Source: Portunus trituberculatus (lineage: Eukaryota > Arthropoda > Malacostraca > Decapoda > Portunidae). Taken from it: 64,000 bases of DNA. Below are positions 1-23,017 of the stretch, piece by piece. Both the position numbers and the translations under genes were made by a program. The notes under the pieces were generated by a model. That model worked only from the letters and a program-made list of their open reading frames with translations. It did not search any database and had not been told where the DNA came from. Where the stretch lies: positions 9,274,550 through 9,338,549 of the forward strand of contig NC_059272.1 in NCBI RefSeq assembly GCF_017591435.1. Reading direction: 5' to 3'. Every line of letters begins with the position of its first letter. The stretch's first letter is position 1.

Positions 1-1500
1 TGTAGCGGACTTCGCGTCGCCTTGCACACAACATAAGGCAGGGTACTTGTTTCGGCTCCCGGCCATGAAGGCAAATACTGACTGCTCCCTTTGTAGTCTG
101 CAAGAGACCAGAAATTAAATTCGAATGTCAACCCTCCTCGTATTCGAAATTTTACTTGTAATCTGTATTCTTAAACATTTTGGTGCCTAATCTTATCTAC
201 TATAACTATATATAATGTGTTAGGATTTGAAGATGGTTTTCACGATTTTTATGATAGTTTGACGGGTATTCTGCATTATCAATAGGAAAAAAAAAACATT
301 CATAACACTGTTAATCCATGCATCTCTTTGACTTTGGAGGATAATGCTTAAGAGTGAACGAAGTGTTAGTGGAGGTGTCCCGTTGGCCATTACTCAGGCA
401 GCATGTAATAACGGTTCTAGAAGATAAGCTTCGAACATACACGTGTTAAAGAATGTACAGACTACAGGACACTGGGCGTGGAGATAGTAATTGGTAAGAT
501 GGAGACAAGAGACTAAAGACTGAGAAGTGACGCATGCATGAGATGAGAGCCCGAATTGTAAAACGCTTTGCTCCTCTCCATGACTATTTCCAAGGACCAC
601 ACAAGTGATAAGCCGGGTTCTCAAGATACTTTCTACTGTTAACGATGAAGAAATCTTATCAATTTGTTACTAGAATCATAAATACATCCTTAAAAAAACT
701 GTAACTTTAATTACTTTAATCTTTTGAAAGTATTAGGGATACGGCGAAGTGTTTCAGAATATCTTCGTGGGGTCATGTAAGAAATATTTTGTTCTGTCTT
801 ATACACAGCGTGTTTTTTTTATAGACTTTGTTTGTCTAGTTATATTTCACAGTCGATGAGCGTCATGCTAGATCAACACACGTTGTTTGTTCATCCGTAT
901 GAAACATTATCTGCATTTATAACCATCCGCACTGCTGGAGCGGGGATCGGGAGTAAACATTGTCATCACAACACAATGTGACAAACAGGTGTTCTATCAC
1001 TGTGGATTAATAGTCACAAGCATTATATGTAGAGTCAACGCAATGAAAATATGGCAGAAACGAATGGTCCTTCGCTTAGTTAACGCTGGTCCCAGAAAAA
1101 AAAAAAAAATACAACACATCACTAACTTTGCATTTCTTGAGGTGTCGATTTCTGATCAATGATCATTCCCGTCTGAAGGAACTTATATAAAAGAAAACTA
1201 GAAAAAAAATTCTTTTTTTAAGTTTCATTGCCTTATGTCGATTATTTCTGTTAGGATCTAATGTAAGATATTGTGGTTTATCAAATATTTTGATTATCTT
1301 TATTCTTTAACAAAAAAACAAAAAAATCTACGTCGTAGATAAGAAAAAACACTCATGTAATTCGTACTGGAACAATATATAGTCTTTTAAAATCATCTTA
1401 ATGAAGCTAAAACGTTTCACAATGCAGTTTTGATATAACTAGTTACTTTTCGCTTTATTAGTAGTGACAAAGAACAAATCAGCTGAGTTTTTACAGTCCT
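1..1500. other. Intergenic, no gene recognised
   Basis: AT-rich DNA with many short A and T runs and no long open frame, splice-bounded exon or recognisable repeat. I see nothing I can name here. Confidence 0.5.
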
Positions 1501-1526
1501 GTGAACCTACACTCACCACAGTCTGT

Positions 1527-1529
<3 letters not shown>

Positions 1530-1558
<29 letters not shown>
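1530..1558. repeat. (CA)n microsatellite before SINE
   Basis: Uninterrupted CA dinucleotides end exactly where the tRNA-like head of the next SINE begins. The same arrangement is seen at 52048-52113, so the SINE was probably inserted into, or carried in with, a CA tract. Confidence 0.9.
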
Positions 1559-1560
<2 letters not shown>

Positions 1561-1876
1561 GGTAGCTTAGTGGTTAGAGCGCTGGCTTCACAAGCCAGAG
1601 GACCGGGGTTCGATTCCCCGGCCGGGTGGAGATATTTGGGTGTGTCTCCTTTCACGTGTAGCCCCTGTTCACCTAGCAGTGAGTAGGTACGGGATGTAAA
1701 TCGAGGAGTTGTGACCTTGTTGTCCCGGTGTGTGGTGTGTGCCTGGTCTCAGGCCTATCCGAAGATCGGAAATAATGAGCTCTGAGCTCGTTCCGTAGGG
1801 TAACGTCTGGCTGTCTCGTCAGAGACTGCAGCAGATCAAACAGTGAAACAAACACACACACACACACACACACACA
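1559..1876 (+). mobile_element. tRNA-derived SINE, family I, with CA tail
   Basis: The first ~70 bases fold as a tRNA: A box like TAGCTTAGTGG, anticodon stem CTGGC/GCCAG with loop TTCACAA (anticodon CAC, valine-like), and B box GGTTCGATTCC. These are RNA polymerase III internal promoter boxes. A body of about 220 bases follows, containing CACCTAGCAGTGAGTAGG and a GAGCTCTGAGCTCG segment, and it ends in a CA tract. A near-identical copy lies at 52114-52409. With an attached body and tail it is a retroposon rather than a working tRNA gene. Confidence 0.85.
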
Positions 1877-1887
1877 GCTTTTATATC

Positions 1888-1983
1888 AATCTGATAGCAT
1901 CACTGCCATCACTTCTATCTCTAAAGCTGAACTCTTCTCTCAAACCTTTTTTTTTTTTATACCATGTGGGCTTTTTCAGGGAA
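1888..1983 (+). repeat. Duplicated LINE/SINE junction fragment
   Basis: This stretch is nearly identical to 4173-4263. It has a piece of the jockey-type LINE (the AAAGCTGAACTCTTCTCTC part) joined to the poly-T and inverted tail of SINE family III. The shared junction means the fragment derives from the same SINE-bearing LINE copy, by local duplication or by retrotransposition of that copy. Confidence 0.8.
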
Positions 1984-1989
1984 TTATAC

Positions 1990-2268
1990 ACACCGCGTAG
2001 TGTAGTGGTTAGCACGCTCGACTCACAATCGAGAGGGCCGGGTTCGAGTTCCGGGGCAGCGAGACAAATGGGCAAGCCTCTTAATGTGTGGCCCCTGTTC
2101 ACCTAGCAGTAAATAGGTACGGGATGTAACTCGAGGAGTTGTGGCCTCGCTTTCCCGATGTGTGGAGTGTGGTGTGGTCTCAGTCCTACCCGAAGATAGG
2201 TCTATGAGCTCTGAGCTCGCTCCGTAATGGGGAAGACTGGCTGGGTTACCAGCAGGCCACCGAGGTGA

Positions 2269-2307
<39 letters not shown>
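1990..2307 (+). mobile_element. tRNA-derived SINE, family II, with CA tail
   Basis: A tRNA-like head has A box TAGTGTAGTGG, anticodon arm CTCGA/TCGAG with loop CTCACAA (CAC, valine-like) and B box GGTTCGAGTTCC. The body shares with family I the segments CACCTAGCAGT, TAGGTACGGGATGTAA and GAGCTCTGAGCTCG. It ends GTGAATTACACACAC, running into (CA)n. Different heads on a common core suggest two subfamilies sharing a body. Confidence 0.8.
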
Positions 2308-2310
<3 letters not shown>

Positions 2311-2729
2311 CATGTTGTCAGTACGTCATATTATATGAATACCCTAGCTTCCATACTCCCTTATCCCCAATAGTAGACACCTACCGAAACGATAATTTAC
2401 TCCCACCGAGGTCGAATAGCACTAGTTCTGATCTGGACCGGTCCTGGTCTGCCCAGGTCTGGTCTGGATCAGTTCAGGGGGTGCTATGAACTCACCATCA
2501 AAGCTAGTTGTGAGCTCTCTGAACTCAAAGGGGTAGTCACAGCCTGCAATCTAAAGACAACTTCATACAAAACTACAACCACATCCTACACTCACACACA
2601 CCCTTCACTTAATATTTAAAAAATGGTTACTCCCACATCAGCCTAGGAGTCCCCGTTCTAGGGTGGGGGACCATAAATGCCCCATGGTCGGACTGTTCTC
2701 TCGATGTTGACCAAAAATGTCTTGACACC
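2308..2729. other. Spacer between SINE and LINE
   Basis: No coding signal. The last ~90 bases (from about 2640) may already be the 5' untranslated part of the LINE that follows, because the endonuclease reading frame starts right after a T-rich run near 2740. Confidence 0.4.
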
Positions 2730-2749
2730 TCCCTCATCTTTTTTTTTTT

Positions 2750-3720
2750 TTTCATTAATTTCTGCAACATTCGCGGTCTTAGATCCAATTTTCAATCTGT
2801 AGAACACCACCTCTCCTCTGCTAAACTTTATCTTCTTTTCCTCACCTAAGCACAGATGTTTGAGGCAACTGACAGTAGCCCCTTTTCTGTTCCTCCCTTT
2901 TTTCGTTTTTTTTTCTTTTTTATTATGAAAGAGAGGAGCACTAGAACTGGCCAAGGACAACAGAAATATAAAGAAAAAAAAAACCCACTCAGTTGTCAGT
3001 ATTCTTACAGAGACGATAGAATTAGCCAAAGGATAGAAACAAATGTCTTGAAACCTTCCTCTTGAATGAAATCAAATCATAGGAAGTTGGAAATACAGAC
3101 ACACGTAGATATGAAAGACAGAAAGCACTGGTTAACTCTTGCTTTAGAGTTGGACAGAATAGGGTTGAGAGGAAGAAGAAAGCCTTTTCTATCCTCATTT
3201 TCGTTCCAAAGCTGGATGTTGCGCCTATGTGTACCTACAGCGACTTGACTTGCTCTCGTGCCCACGTTCTTGAATCTTTCGAGTTTTCCACCATCTGGCT
3301 TCGACTCAAGAGTCACTCTCTAACTAGATTTATCTGTGCTGTCTATCTCTCCTCTAACTCCTCTGACTATAGTAAATTCTTTGACTATTTAAGTTCTGAA
3401 GTGGAGCACATTCCGTCCCTCTATCCTTTCGCGAAGATCTCCATCCTTAGAGATTTCAATGTTTACCACCAGCTTTGGCTTTCCTCTCCCTTCACTGACC
3501 ATCCTGGTGTACTAGCCCTCAACTTTGCTATCCTCCATGACCTAGAGCAACCGGTGCAACACCCTATTCGTATTCCTGACCTCGGAGATACGCCCAACGT
3601 TCTTGACTTTTTCCTTACCTCTAATCCATTTGCTTGTACTGTTTGTTACCTTATCTTCTCCGTTGGGCTTCTCTGACCACGGCCTCATATCTGTATCTGG
3701 TTCTATTTTTCCAACCCCTC
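2750..3720 (+). pseudogene. LINE endonuclease domain (decayed)
   Basis: An AP-endonuclease-like (EEP) domain of the LINE. From about 3240 the frame reads through DLTCSRAH and FICAVYLS to a GDFN-type motif, here altered to RDFNVYHQLW (the metal/phosphate-binding glycine is lost), then PNVLDFFLTSNPF. The SDH-type catalytic end, seen as SLTTAS-like in the next frame near 3670, is frameshifted. This domain nicks target DNA in intact relatives; this copy cannot. Confidence 0.8.
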
Positions 3721-4227
3721 CTCAGTATCCCTTAAGGCGGAGATGTCTCTAGCGCTTTACCTCTGCCAGTTGGGGGGTCCTAAGGAGGTACTATGCGAAT
3801 TTTCCCTGGAATGATTACTGTTTCCGTGTCAGAGACCCATCTCTTTGTGCTGAGCACATGATGGAGGTGATAGTGTCTGGCAAGGAGGCGTACATTCCTC
3901 ACTCTTTTTCTCAACATAAATCTTCTAAACCTTGGTTTAACACAGCCTATTCTCGTGCTATACATGATAGAGAGGTTTCCCACAAAAGGTACTCGAGCCT
4001 TCCATTACCTAAATCTCATCCACTTTATATTTCTGCCCAGAATCATGCCAAGTCTGTTCTCTAACTTGCCAAACACTCCTTCATAAATAGAAAATGTCAA
4101 AATCTTTCAAAATCCAACTCCCCTCAAGATTTATGGCATCTCAAATAACTTTACTTCATCATCTTTCCCTCCTGATAGCATCACTACCATCACTTCTATC
4201 TCTAAAGCTGAACTCTTCTCTCAAACC

Positions 4228-4439
4228 TTTTTTTTTTTATACCATGTGGGCTTTTTCAGGGAATTTATGGGCTAAAGGGGATACTTTTTGGGGTTCCTCC
4301 TATCTCAAAGCCCATCCGCTAGGAAACCGCTGCCTCGAGTGAGGAAGTCCAACCTATACTCAGACTGTGGACAGGATTCGAACCCGTGCTCTTGGAGACC
4401 CCTCGGACTCCAAAGCATGCATGGTTCCACTGTACCACG
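4228..4439 (-). mobile_element. SINE family III inserted in LINE
   Basis: Antisense copy. The T run at 4228 is its poly-A tail; reading leftwards on the minus strand from 4439 gives a tRNA-like head with B box GGTTCGAATCC, then a tail containing GGTTTCCTAGCGG. Full sense copies are at 41484-41711 and 49033-49245. It interrupts the linker between the LINE endonuclease and reverse transcriptase; LINE sequence continues with GCTAATAATC on the right. Confidence 0.85.
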
Positions 4440-4639
4440 ATTGCTAATAATCTACTTTGGATGATTCCGGGCTTTTACCTCCCTCTCCTCCTCCCTCTGA
4501 ATATTTCATGTCTTCAATTAAAGTTCTTCATAATGATGTTTCCATGCCCTCGCTGGCCTAAACCCTCAGAAGGCTTATTGACCTGATAGGGTCCCTCCTA
4601 TCGTTCTCAAAAAACTGTGCTTCTGTGCTTGCACCTTGC

Positions 4640-5965
4640 CTGACCAAACTCTTTCATCTATGCCTTTCGATTTCAACCTTTCCTTCTTGCTGGAAGTTTG
4701 CCTACACACAGCCTGTTCCTAAAAAGAACGACCGTTCTAATCTCCCAAACTACCGCCATATAGCTTTAATTTCTTACTTGTCTAAAGTTTTTTAATCTAT
4801 CCTCAATAAGAAGATTCTTAAACACCTGTCACTTCACAATTTTCTATCTGATCGCCAGTATGGCTTCCTTCAGGGACGTTCTACTGGTGATCTTCTGGCT
4901 TTCCTTACTGTATCTTAGTCATCCTCATTTAGAGATCTCGGTGAAATTTTTACTCTCGCTTTAGACACCTCAAAGGCTTTTGATAGAGTCTGGCACAAAA
5001 CGTTGATCTCAAAACTACCCTCCTACAGCTTCTATCCTTCTCTCTGTAACCTTATCTCAAGTTTTCTCTTCAACCATTCTATTGCTGCTGTGGTAGACGG
5101 CCACTATTCTTCTCCTAAATCTATTAACAGTGGTGTTCCTCAGAGTTCTGTCCTGTCACACACTTTCTTCCTATTATTCATTAATGATCTTAACCAAACT
5201 TCTTGCCCTATCCACTCCTAAGCTAATAATACCCCCCTACACTTTTCCATGTCTTTTCAGAGACGAGCAACCCTTCAGGAAGTCAACAGATCACGCAGGG
5301 ACGCCACAGATTCCCTGATTTTTTATCTTTCTAAGATTTATGATTTGGGCAGAGAAAACTTAGTAGTGTTCAAAACCTCAAAAACTCAGTTCCTCCATCT
5401 ATCAACTCGACACAACCTTCCTGACAAATATTCCCTCTTCTTCAAGGACACAATGACACTCAACCATCCCCCTCTTCTACACTGAATATCCTCGGGCTAT
5501 CTTTTACTCATAATCTAAACTGGAAACTTCACATCTCATCTGTTGCTAAAACAGCTTCTATGAAGTTAGGAGTTCTGAGGCGTCTCCAACAGTTTTTCTC
5601 ACCTTCCCAACTGCTGACTCTGTACAAGGGCCTCACCCACCCATGTATGGAATATTCTTCACAATGTTTGGGGCGGTTCACTCAGACAGTTCTGTTAGAA
5701 AGGACGGAATCAAAAGCTTTTCATCTCATCGACTACCCTCCTCTAACTGACTGTCTTTGGCTTCTTTCTCACCGCCGAAATGTTGCATCCCTTGCTATCT
5801 TTTACCGCTATTTTCATGCTAACTGCTCTTTTGATCTTGCTAACTGCATGCCTCCCGTCCTCTTGCGGCCTCACTGCACACGGTTTTTTTTTTTTTCTTC
5901 CTTTTGCCCCTATTCTGTCCAACCTCGTAGCGCAAGAGTTAACCAGTATTCTCAATCTTTCATGC
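4640..5965 (+). pseudogene. LINE reverse transcriptase (decayed)
   Basis: The reverse transcriptase fingers and palm are recognisable: YGFLQGRSTGDLL near 4860, LDTSKAFDRVWHK near 4960-5000 and SGVPQSSVLS near 5130-5160. The catalytic YADD box has become stop-ANN at about 5218-5230, so both aspartates are gone. The thumb and C-terminal region (KLGVLRRLQQFF, MEYSSQCLG) follows to 5965, where a SINE tail interrupts it. The protein resumes at 8276 with LWNSLP. Confidence 0.85.
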
Positions 5966-6106
5966 CTTTTTTTATTTTTTTTTTTTATTTACACCATATG
6001 GGCTTTTCACAGGAATTTCTGGGCTAAAGGGGATACTTTTTGGGGTACCACCTATCTCAAAGCCCACCCGCTAGGAAACCGTTGCCCCGAGTGAGGAAGC
6101 CCAACC

Positions 6107-8194
6107 TTTTTTTTTTTTTTTTTTTTTTTTTACATTACAAGGGCACTGGCCAAGGGAAAACAAAGTGTTGGAAAAAAAAAATCCCGCTGGTTGCCAGGCC
6201 CTGTTAAGAGGAAAGTAGAAAGAGAAAAAACAAAAAAATCTAAAAGGAGGGTCCAGTTAACGTAAGAGGTGTCTTGACACTCCTCTTTTGAAAGTGTTTA
6301 AGTCATAGGCAGGTGGAAATACAGACACAGGTAGAGAGTTCCAGAGTTTACCAGTGTAGGGAATGAAGGAGTGAAGATACTGGTTAACTCTTGCATTAGG
6401 AAGATGGACAGAATAGGGATGAGAAGAAGTAGAGAGTCTTGTGCAGCGAGGCCGCAGGAGGGGAAGGCATGCAGTTAGCAAGTTCAGAAGAGCAGACAGC
6501 ATGAAAACAGCGGTAGAAGACAGATAAAGATGCAACATTGCGGCGGTGACTTAAAGAATCAAGACAGTCAGTTAGAGGAGAAGAGTTGATAAGACGAAAA
6601 GCTTTAGATTCCACCTTGTTTAGTAAAGCTGTGTGTGGATCCCCAGACATGAGAGCCATACTCCATACACGGGCGGATAAGGCCCTTGTACAGAGCAAGC
6701 AGCTGGGAGGAGAGAAAAATGGACGAAGACGCCATAGGACACCTAACTTCTTGGAAGCTGATTTAGCAAGAGTAGAGATGTGAAATTTCCAGTTTAGATT
6801 TTTAGTGAAGGATAGACCGAGTGTGTTTAATGTAGAGGAGAGGGAAGTTGAGTGTTATTGAAGAAGAGAGGATAGTTGTCTGGAAGGTTATGTCGAGTAG
6901 ATAGTTGTAGAAATTGAGTTTTGAGGCATTGAACAAAACCAGGTTTTCTCTGCCCCAATCAGAAACAAGTGAAAGATCAGAAGTTAGGCGTCCTATAGCA
7001 TCTCGCCTTGAGTCATTTAATTGTTGTTGGGTTGGGCGTCTGTTGAACGCTGTTGAATAATGCAGGTGGTATCATCAGCATAGGAGTGGATAGGGCATTG
7101 AGTCAGATTTAGGAGATCATTGATGAATAATAGAAAGAGAGTGGGTGATAGGACAGAACCCTGTGGAACACCACTGTTGATAGTTTTAGGGAAGAACAGT
7201 GACCGTCTACTACAGCAGCAATAGAACGATCGGAAAGGAAACTGGAGATGAAGGTACAGAGAGAAGGATAGAATCCGTAGGAGGGTAGTTTAGAAATTAA
7301 AGATTTGTGCCAGACTCTATCGAAGGCTTTCGATATGTCAAGGCCGACAGCAAAGGTTTCACCGAAGTCCCTAAAGAGGATGACCAAGATTCAGTTAGGA
7401 AAGTAAGAAGATCACCAGTAGATCTGCCTTTACGGAAACCATACTGGCAATCAGAGAGAAGGTTGTGAGCTGATAGATGCCTCATTATCTTCCTATTAAG
7501 GATAGACTCAAAGGCTTTAGAAAGGCAGGAAATCAAAGCTATAGGGCGGTAGTTAGAAGGATTGGAGTGGTCACCTTTTTAGGGACAGGTTGAATGTGAG
7601 CAAACTTCCAGCAAGAAGGATAAATAGAAGTAGAGAGACACAGATGAAAGAGTTTGACCAGGCAGTGAGCGAGTTCGGAAGCACAGTTTTGAGAACAACA
7701 GGAGGGACTCCATCCGGACCGTAAGCCTTCCGAGAATCAAGGCCAGAGAGGGCCAGGAAAACGTCTTTATAAAGAATTTTAATTTTAGGGATGAAGTAGT
7801 CAGAGGGTGGAGGAGTAGGAGGAATATGCCCAGAATCATCCAAAGTTGAGTTGGTAGCAAAGGTTTGAGCGAAGAGTTCAGCTTTAGAAAAGAAGAGACA
7901 GCTGTAGAGCCATCTGGATGAAGTAAAGGAGGGAAAGACGAAGAAGTAAAGTTGTTAGAGATATTATTGGCTAGATGCCAGAAATCTCGAGAGGAGTTAG
8001 AATTGGAAAGACTTTGACATTTTCTATTGATGAAAGAGTTTTTAGTAAGTTGGAGAATAGATTTGGCATGATTACGGGCAGAAATATATAGGGCATGAGT
8101 TTCAGCAGTTGGATGGCTACGGAACCGTTTGTGAGCCGCCTCTCTATCATTGACAGCACGAGAACAAGCAGAGTTAAACCAAGGCTTATTAGCT
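6107..8194 (-). mobile_element. Jockey-type LINE, 5'-truncated, in SINE
   Basis: Second copy of the same LINE family, antisense. The 24-base T run at 6107 is its poly-A tail, giving a clear 3' end. Minus-strand translation gives linker, reverse transcriptase and C-terminus. Its 5' end at 8194 is truncated inside the region after the endonuclease. It is less decayed than the host LINE around it, consistent with a later arrival. Confidence 0.88.
6257..8190 (-). pseudogene. LINE reverse transcriptase, YADD retained
   Basis: Reading the minus strand: KPWFNSACSRAVNDRE near 8170, then YGPDGVPPVVLK, YGFRKGRSTGDLL and LDISKAFDRVWHK near 7330, a SGVPQG-equivalent box with frameshifts near 7180, and an intact Y-A-D-D triad with SYADDTT near 7075. 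The C-terminus (KLWNSLPVSVFP, FKRGVSRHLL) ends near 6257. Several frameshifts split the frame, so it is a pseudogene, but the active-site box survives. Confidence 0.85.
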
Positions 8195-8553
8195 CTACAC
8201 TCGGACCGTGGACAGGATTCAAACCCATGCGCTTGGAGACCCCTTGGACCCCAAAGCACGCATGGTTCCAATGGTAAACTATGGAATTCCCTACCTGTGT
8301 CTGTATTTCCAATTTCTATAACTTGACTCAATTCAAGAAGGAGGTTTCAAGACATTTGTCCCTGTCCTTTGGCTCTATAAGAAGATTGGCGACTGAGTGG
8401 GCCTTTTTTATTTATATTTTTGTTGCTCTTGGTCAGTCCTCCTCTCTTACATAAAAGAAAGAAACATTCCTCTCCCTCTAATGTCACACACCGCCACCAC
8501 ACCTAAATAACTAACCAACCACCATTCGAATATGTAATGACGCAGCTATCTGG

Positions 8554-8582
8554 TACTACTACTACTACTACTACTACTACTT
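8554..8582. repeat. (TAC)n microsatellite
   Basis: About nine perfect TAC units in the spacer after the LINE. Confidence 0.9.
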
Positions 8583-8944
8583 TAAAGAATAGTAGTTAGA
8601 AATGTAAAATATTTATACAGATACCATTATTCAGTAAAAATAACATGGATTCCATTTAAACATACAGCATTCAATTGTATAAATGAGATGGTCATCCTGT
8701 CCTTTTGAAATGTCGTTTTGGCATTTTAATCAGTTTTAGTAGGGAAACTGTTATATATACGAACAGTGTGATTTACAAGCTTAGTCAAAGAAAAGAATAA
8801 ACCAGTAAGTCGTGAGTGCTAACGGAAAGCGTGCATTTTACAGTGTTTTACTGTTTCCTTACCAACACACGAACACAATCTATTTGCTTTGAGTAAATGA
8901 AAACCACCTTTTGTTGCCTTCGTAATTGTCTTATTATTTGAACA

Positions 8945-8947
<3 letters not shown>

Positions 8948-9003
<56 letters not shown>
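8948..9003. repeat. (GA)n microsatellite
   Basis: About 28 perfect GA units, followed by a G-rich stretch. Confidence 0.95.
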
Positions 9004-9006
<3 letters not shown>

Positions 9007-10184
9007 GGGGGTGGGGAGGAAGAAGGAACATCTGGCTTGGGTAAGGGATTCGAGGGGTTAGCAAGCGCTGTTTAAGAGTTATGTGTCCCGCAGTGTTTAT
9101 TGAATCACCAAAACAAACTCAATTTAAACCCTCCTCCTGGCCTGCCAAGCTCCGCCGTGAAGGAAGAGAGTTATATGTAACGTTCGTGAACGTGGATGGA
9201 AAGTTAGCCGACACCCTAATGAGGTCAGGCTGTCAAATTCCTGCCCGGGTGCTAATATATCAAGTGTTTTCCAAATATCAAGGCAATCAGCCTTATATGC
9301 CACGACCTTGTAAGCAAAAACCGCCAACACGCGACTATCGATTTTTAACCGCAACTCTCATCATAAGTGTCCCAATTGGGCGGATAAACCGTGGATCTGG
9401 CACTCCACGCGCTACCAAAGCACCAACGCGGCGTTTAACCCACGGGCCATGCCACTGGTGACTGTCCCCTCCCGACATTAGTCAGTGTGTGCATGAGTGT
9501 GTGTGACATTCAAGTAGATTTGAAATAGATGGAACCTGTTTAGTCATCCCGAGACAGCACGAGAACGGAAGAAAAATTACATTAGTATGAAGTAATACAC
9601 AATATACAAGTAAGAGGTGCAACAATGGCCCTGTACATATAAAGCTTTATAATCCCATAAGGACTATTTATGGGCCGCAGAGATAATCAGTCAGACTGTA
9701 ATGAATGTTTTCCCATTAATAATGCGGAATCTTATTATCGGAATAATGAATACTTCCTTCAGAAACTGGTATCTATCCACTGTAGCCAAATGAAGTAGTA
9801 GAGATAAAACGTCAAAACTTTTGAGATGGTATTCCATAGTGTCGTGACAATGAAAGATGGAAGGTATTCAGTTTAAGAATGAGCACTTGATAAGATGCAC
9901 AGCCATCGTCCTCACGCGATTTAGAGATGTCGCATGCCCGAGTGGTCAGTTTCCTCATCTACGTTCTTTATTTATCTGATAGCACCATTATCTGCTACAA
10001 GAGTTCATGATACTACAGCCAATCACCCACTAGGAACTTAATGACTGCCTAGCCAACAGGCCGAAGGGCGCCAATCCTTCACTCCATAAAGGTGGCACAC
10101 ACTTGACGCCAAGATGCTCTCTCATCGCCTAACGATTGCCTTCCCTTCTGTAGCCACCTTACATGTAAAATTTTGAATATTTTT

Positions 10185-10927
10185 TTCAGCAGAATCAATG
10201 CCATCTTTATTCATCATACAACATTCTTGGCTACTCGTTAGTATACAAAATATCCACAGTTCATACTTATGTATGAACTATCATACTTATGTATGAGTCA
10301 TACATAAGTATACCAAGACTGTCACAGATACAATTTAACCTGCAAGTCTTCAAGAACACAGATAAGCTCATTCCAAAATGGATCTTGTCTTATCTACCAG
10401 AGTGTGAGACAAAATGCATTCAAGCAATGTTTGTAGTGGTGTGAAAAGGAGATGGCTTAATTATCTTTTAAACAAATTCATAACTAATTTTCAAATAAGT
10501 TCATGTTGATAATGACATATTTCAAAAAATATTTTGAAGTTGTTTCCTCCGAAAGTATATCTGTAAGTTACACAGTAAATTTCCCGAGAAACTTTTCACT
10601 ATTACCTTTAACAGCCTGACATTCCTGGAGAGCAAATACTCTAAAAGAGCCAAACTCAGTACACCTTATTCTCAAGATGGTAACAGTAGCACACCCTCAT
10701 ACTCTTAAAAGACATGCCACTTAAAATTATCTGTAAAGATAAGAAAACAGCCAAGTATACTGTGAAAACTGTAATTGACAATGCCTTAATCACAAACATG
10801 AAGTTCTGTGCACAGTTCATGTCACTCATCACAAGAGCAACAACGATTTGGGTCCCATCTGACGTGAACAGAAGAGCCTATGTTGAATAATGAATATATC
10901 CAAAACAGCAGTGCTTTCCATTCAGTG
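10185..10927 (-). other. SF3B4: SF3B4 3' untranslated region
   Basis: Inferred from the stop codon to just past the first good poly-A signal on the minus strand. About 720 bases, AT-rich, no open frame. The 3' end is an estimate of 15-25 bases past the signal at 10206-10211. Confidence 0.6.
10206..10211 (-). terminator. SF3B4: SF3B4 polyadenylation signal AATAAA
   Basis: TTTATT on the plus strand reads AATAAA in the gene's sense, about 720 bases after the stop codon. It is the nearest canonical hexamer I found downstream of the coding end. Confidence 0.6.
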
Positions 10928-22339
<11,412 letters not shown>

Positions 22340-22640
22340 GGTGCCTCAATGCTAGAAAAATACAGCCTATTAGTCCACCTCACGCCGCCAGCCGCCACAG
22401 GTCCATCACGCCGCTGTGTAAACACAACCCGGGCACCCGACCAACTGAGTTCTTGGTTCCTTATCATCATTACACTGTATCCTTCAAATAAATGTTGATA
22501 TCGTCACTTCAACTCAAAAACATTACCAGAATTAAGAATGTAATACTAGTTTAACTAGCAGTGAAAGGAAACTTTCCAATAAAAGATGAAAGAAAAGTTA
22601 TTAGTACATAGCAAGGAGATTTAATTGATTGAAGAAAACG
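22340..22640. other. SF3B4 5' flank, likely promoter region
   Basis: Sequence immediately upstream of the SF3B4 start on the minus strand. It is GC-richer near 22375-22445 (CGCCGCCAGCCGCC) than its surroundings, as expected for a housekeeping promoter. I see no TATA box at a convincing place and cannot fix the transcription start. Confidence 0.4.
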
Positions 22641-22964
22641 GCAAGCGCCCTCTCCCGTGTTAAGCAATGGGAAATTGCCACTTTCTTTTTCATTACTAGA
22701 GGAAAACTAAGAAAGAATTGATGGCTTAACTAATGCAAGCCACATTATAGTTTCCTCAATATGTCATGTATATCTATTATTAATGGTGTTAATACGAAAT
22801 AACTACAATATTGAAAGAAATACAGCAGGATGTTTCCTGGAGATATGGCAAAAAAGATGGCTTTTTCTCGTTTATTGGATGACAAGGAAGAAACAGTGAA
22901 GTAGAATTCCAGTGATTGATGCTTTTCCAACGCACAGTGACACGAAATCACTCATCATGCTAAA

Positions 22965-23012
<48 letters not shown>
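22641..23012. repeat. Left arm of a second long inverted repeat
   Basis: About 370 bp including GTTAAGCAATGGGAAATTG, GACACGAAATCA and a terminal (AG)n. It pairs in inverted orientation with 25779-26125 (CAATTTCCCATTGCTTAAC, TGATTTCGTGTCA, (CT)n). Both arms end inward in the same microsatellite, so the repeat was part of the unit. A LINE lies between the arms. No clean outer boundary or target duplication was found. Confidence 0.75.

Positions 23013-23017
<5 letters not shown>

Larger units (their letters stand above)
5966..8270 (-). mobile_element. SINE family III split by a LINE
   Basis: Antisense SINE in two halves: tail at 5966-6106 (T run, then the GGTTTCCTAGCGG segment) and head at 8195-8270 (B box complement GGATTCAAACC). 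The cut falls in the segment between head and tail, which intact copies carry uninterrupted at about 41577. An antisense LINE (6107-8194) sits in the gap. The SINE head is truncated at its 5' end relative to the copy at 41484. Confidence 0.85.
2730..8460 (+). mobile_element. Jockey-type non-LTR retrotransposon, nested and broken
   Basis: Plus-strand LINE present in three blocks: 2730-4227, 4440-5965 and 8271-8460. Conceptual translation in shifting frames gives an endonuclease/exonuclease/phosphatase domain, a linker, reverse transcriptase and the C-terminal region ending in a KEVSRHLS-like motif at about 8340. The gaps are later insertions: a SINE at 4228-4439 and a SINE plus antisense LINE at 5966-8270. 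Coding picks up on the far side of each insertion, which shows they are insertions and not rearrangements. Stops and frameshifts make it inactive. Confidence 0.9.
8461..10185. other. Intergenic spacer downstream of SF3B4
   Basis: Contains the TAC and GA microsatellites, a GC-richer stretch at 9080-9470 with an unrecognised 126-codon open frame, and otherwise AT-rich DNA. I see no splice-bounded exon or recognisable transposon here. Confidence 0.4.

Noticed and set aside
1559..1632. Possible tRNA-Val gene (also at 1990 and 52114)
   Set aside because: A and B boxes and an anticodon arm are present, but each has an attached ~200-base body and CA tail repeated between copies, so these are SINE heads rather than tRNA genes.
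9081..9461. 126-codon open frame in the spacer
   Set aside because: No recognisable domain, splice context or codon pattern; a chance frame in a GC-richer stretch is as likely.
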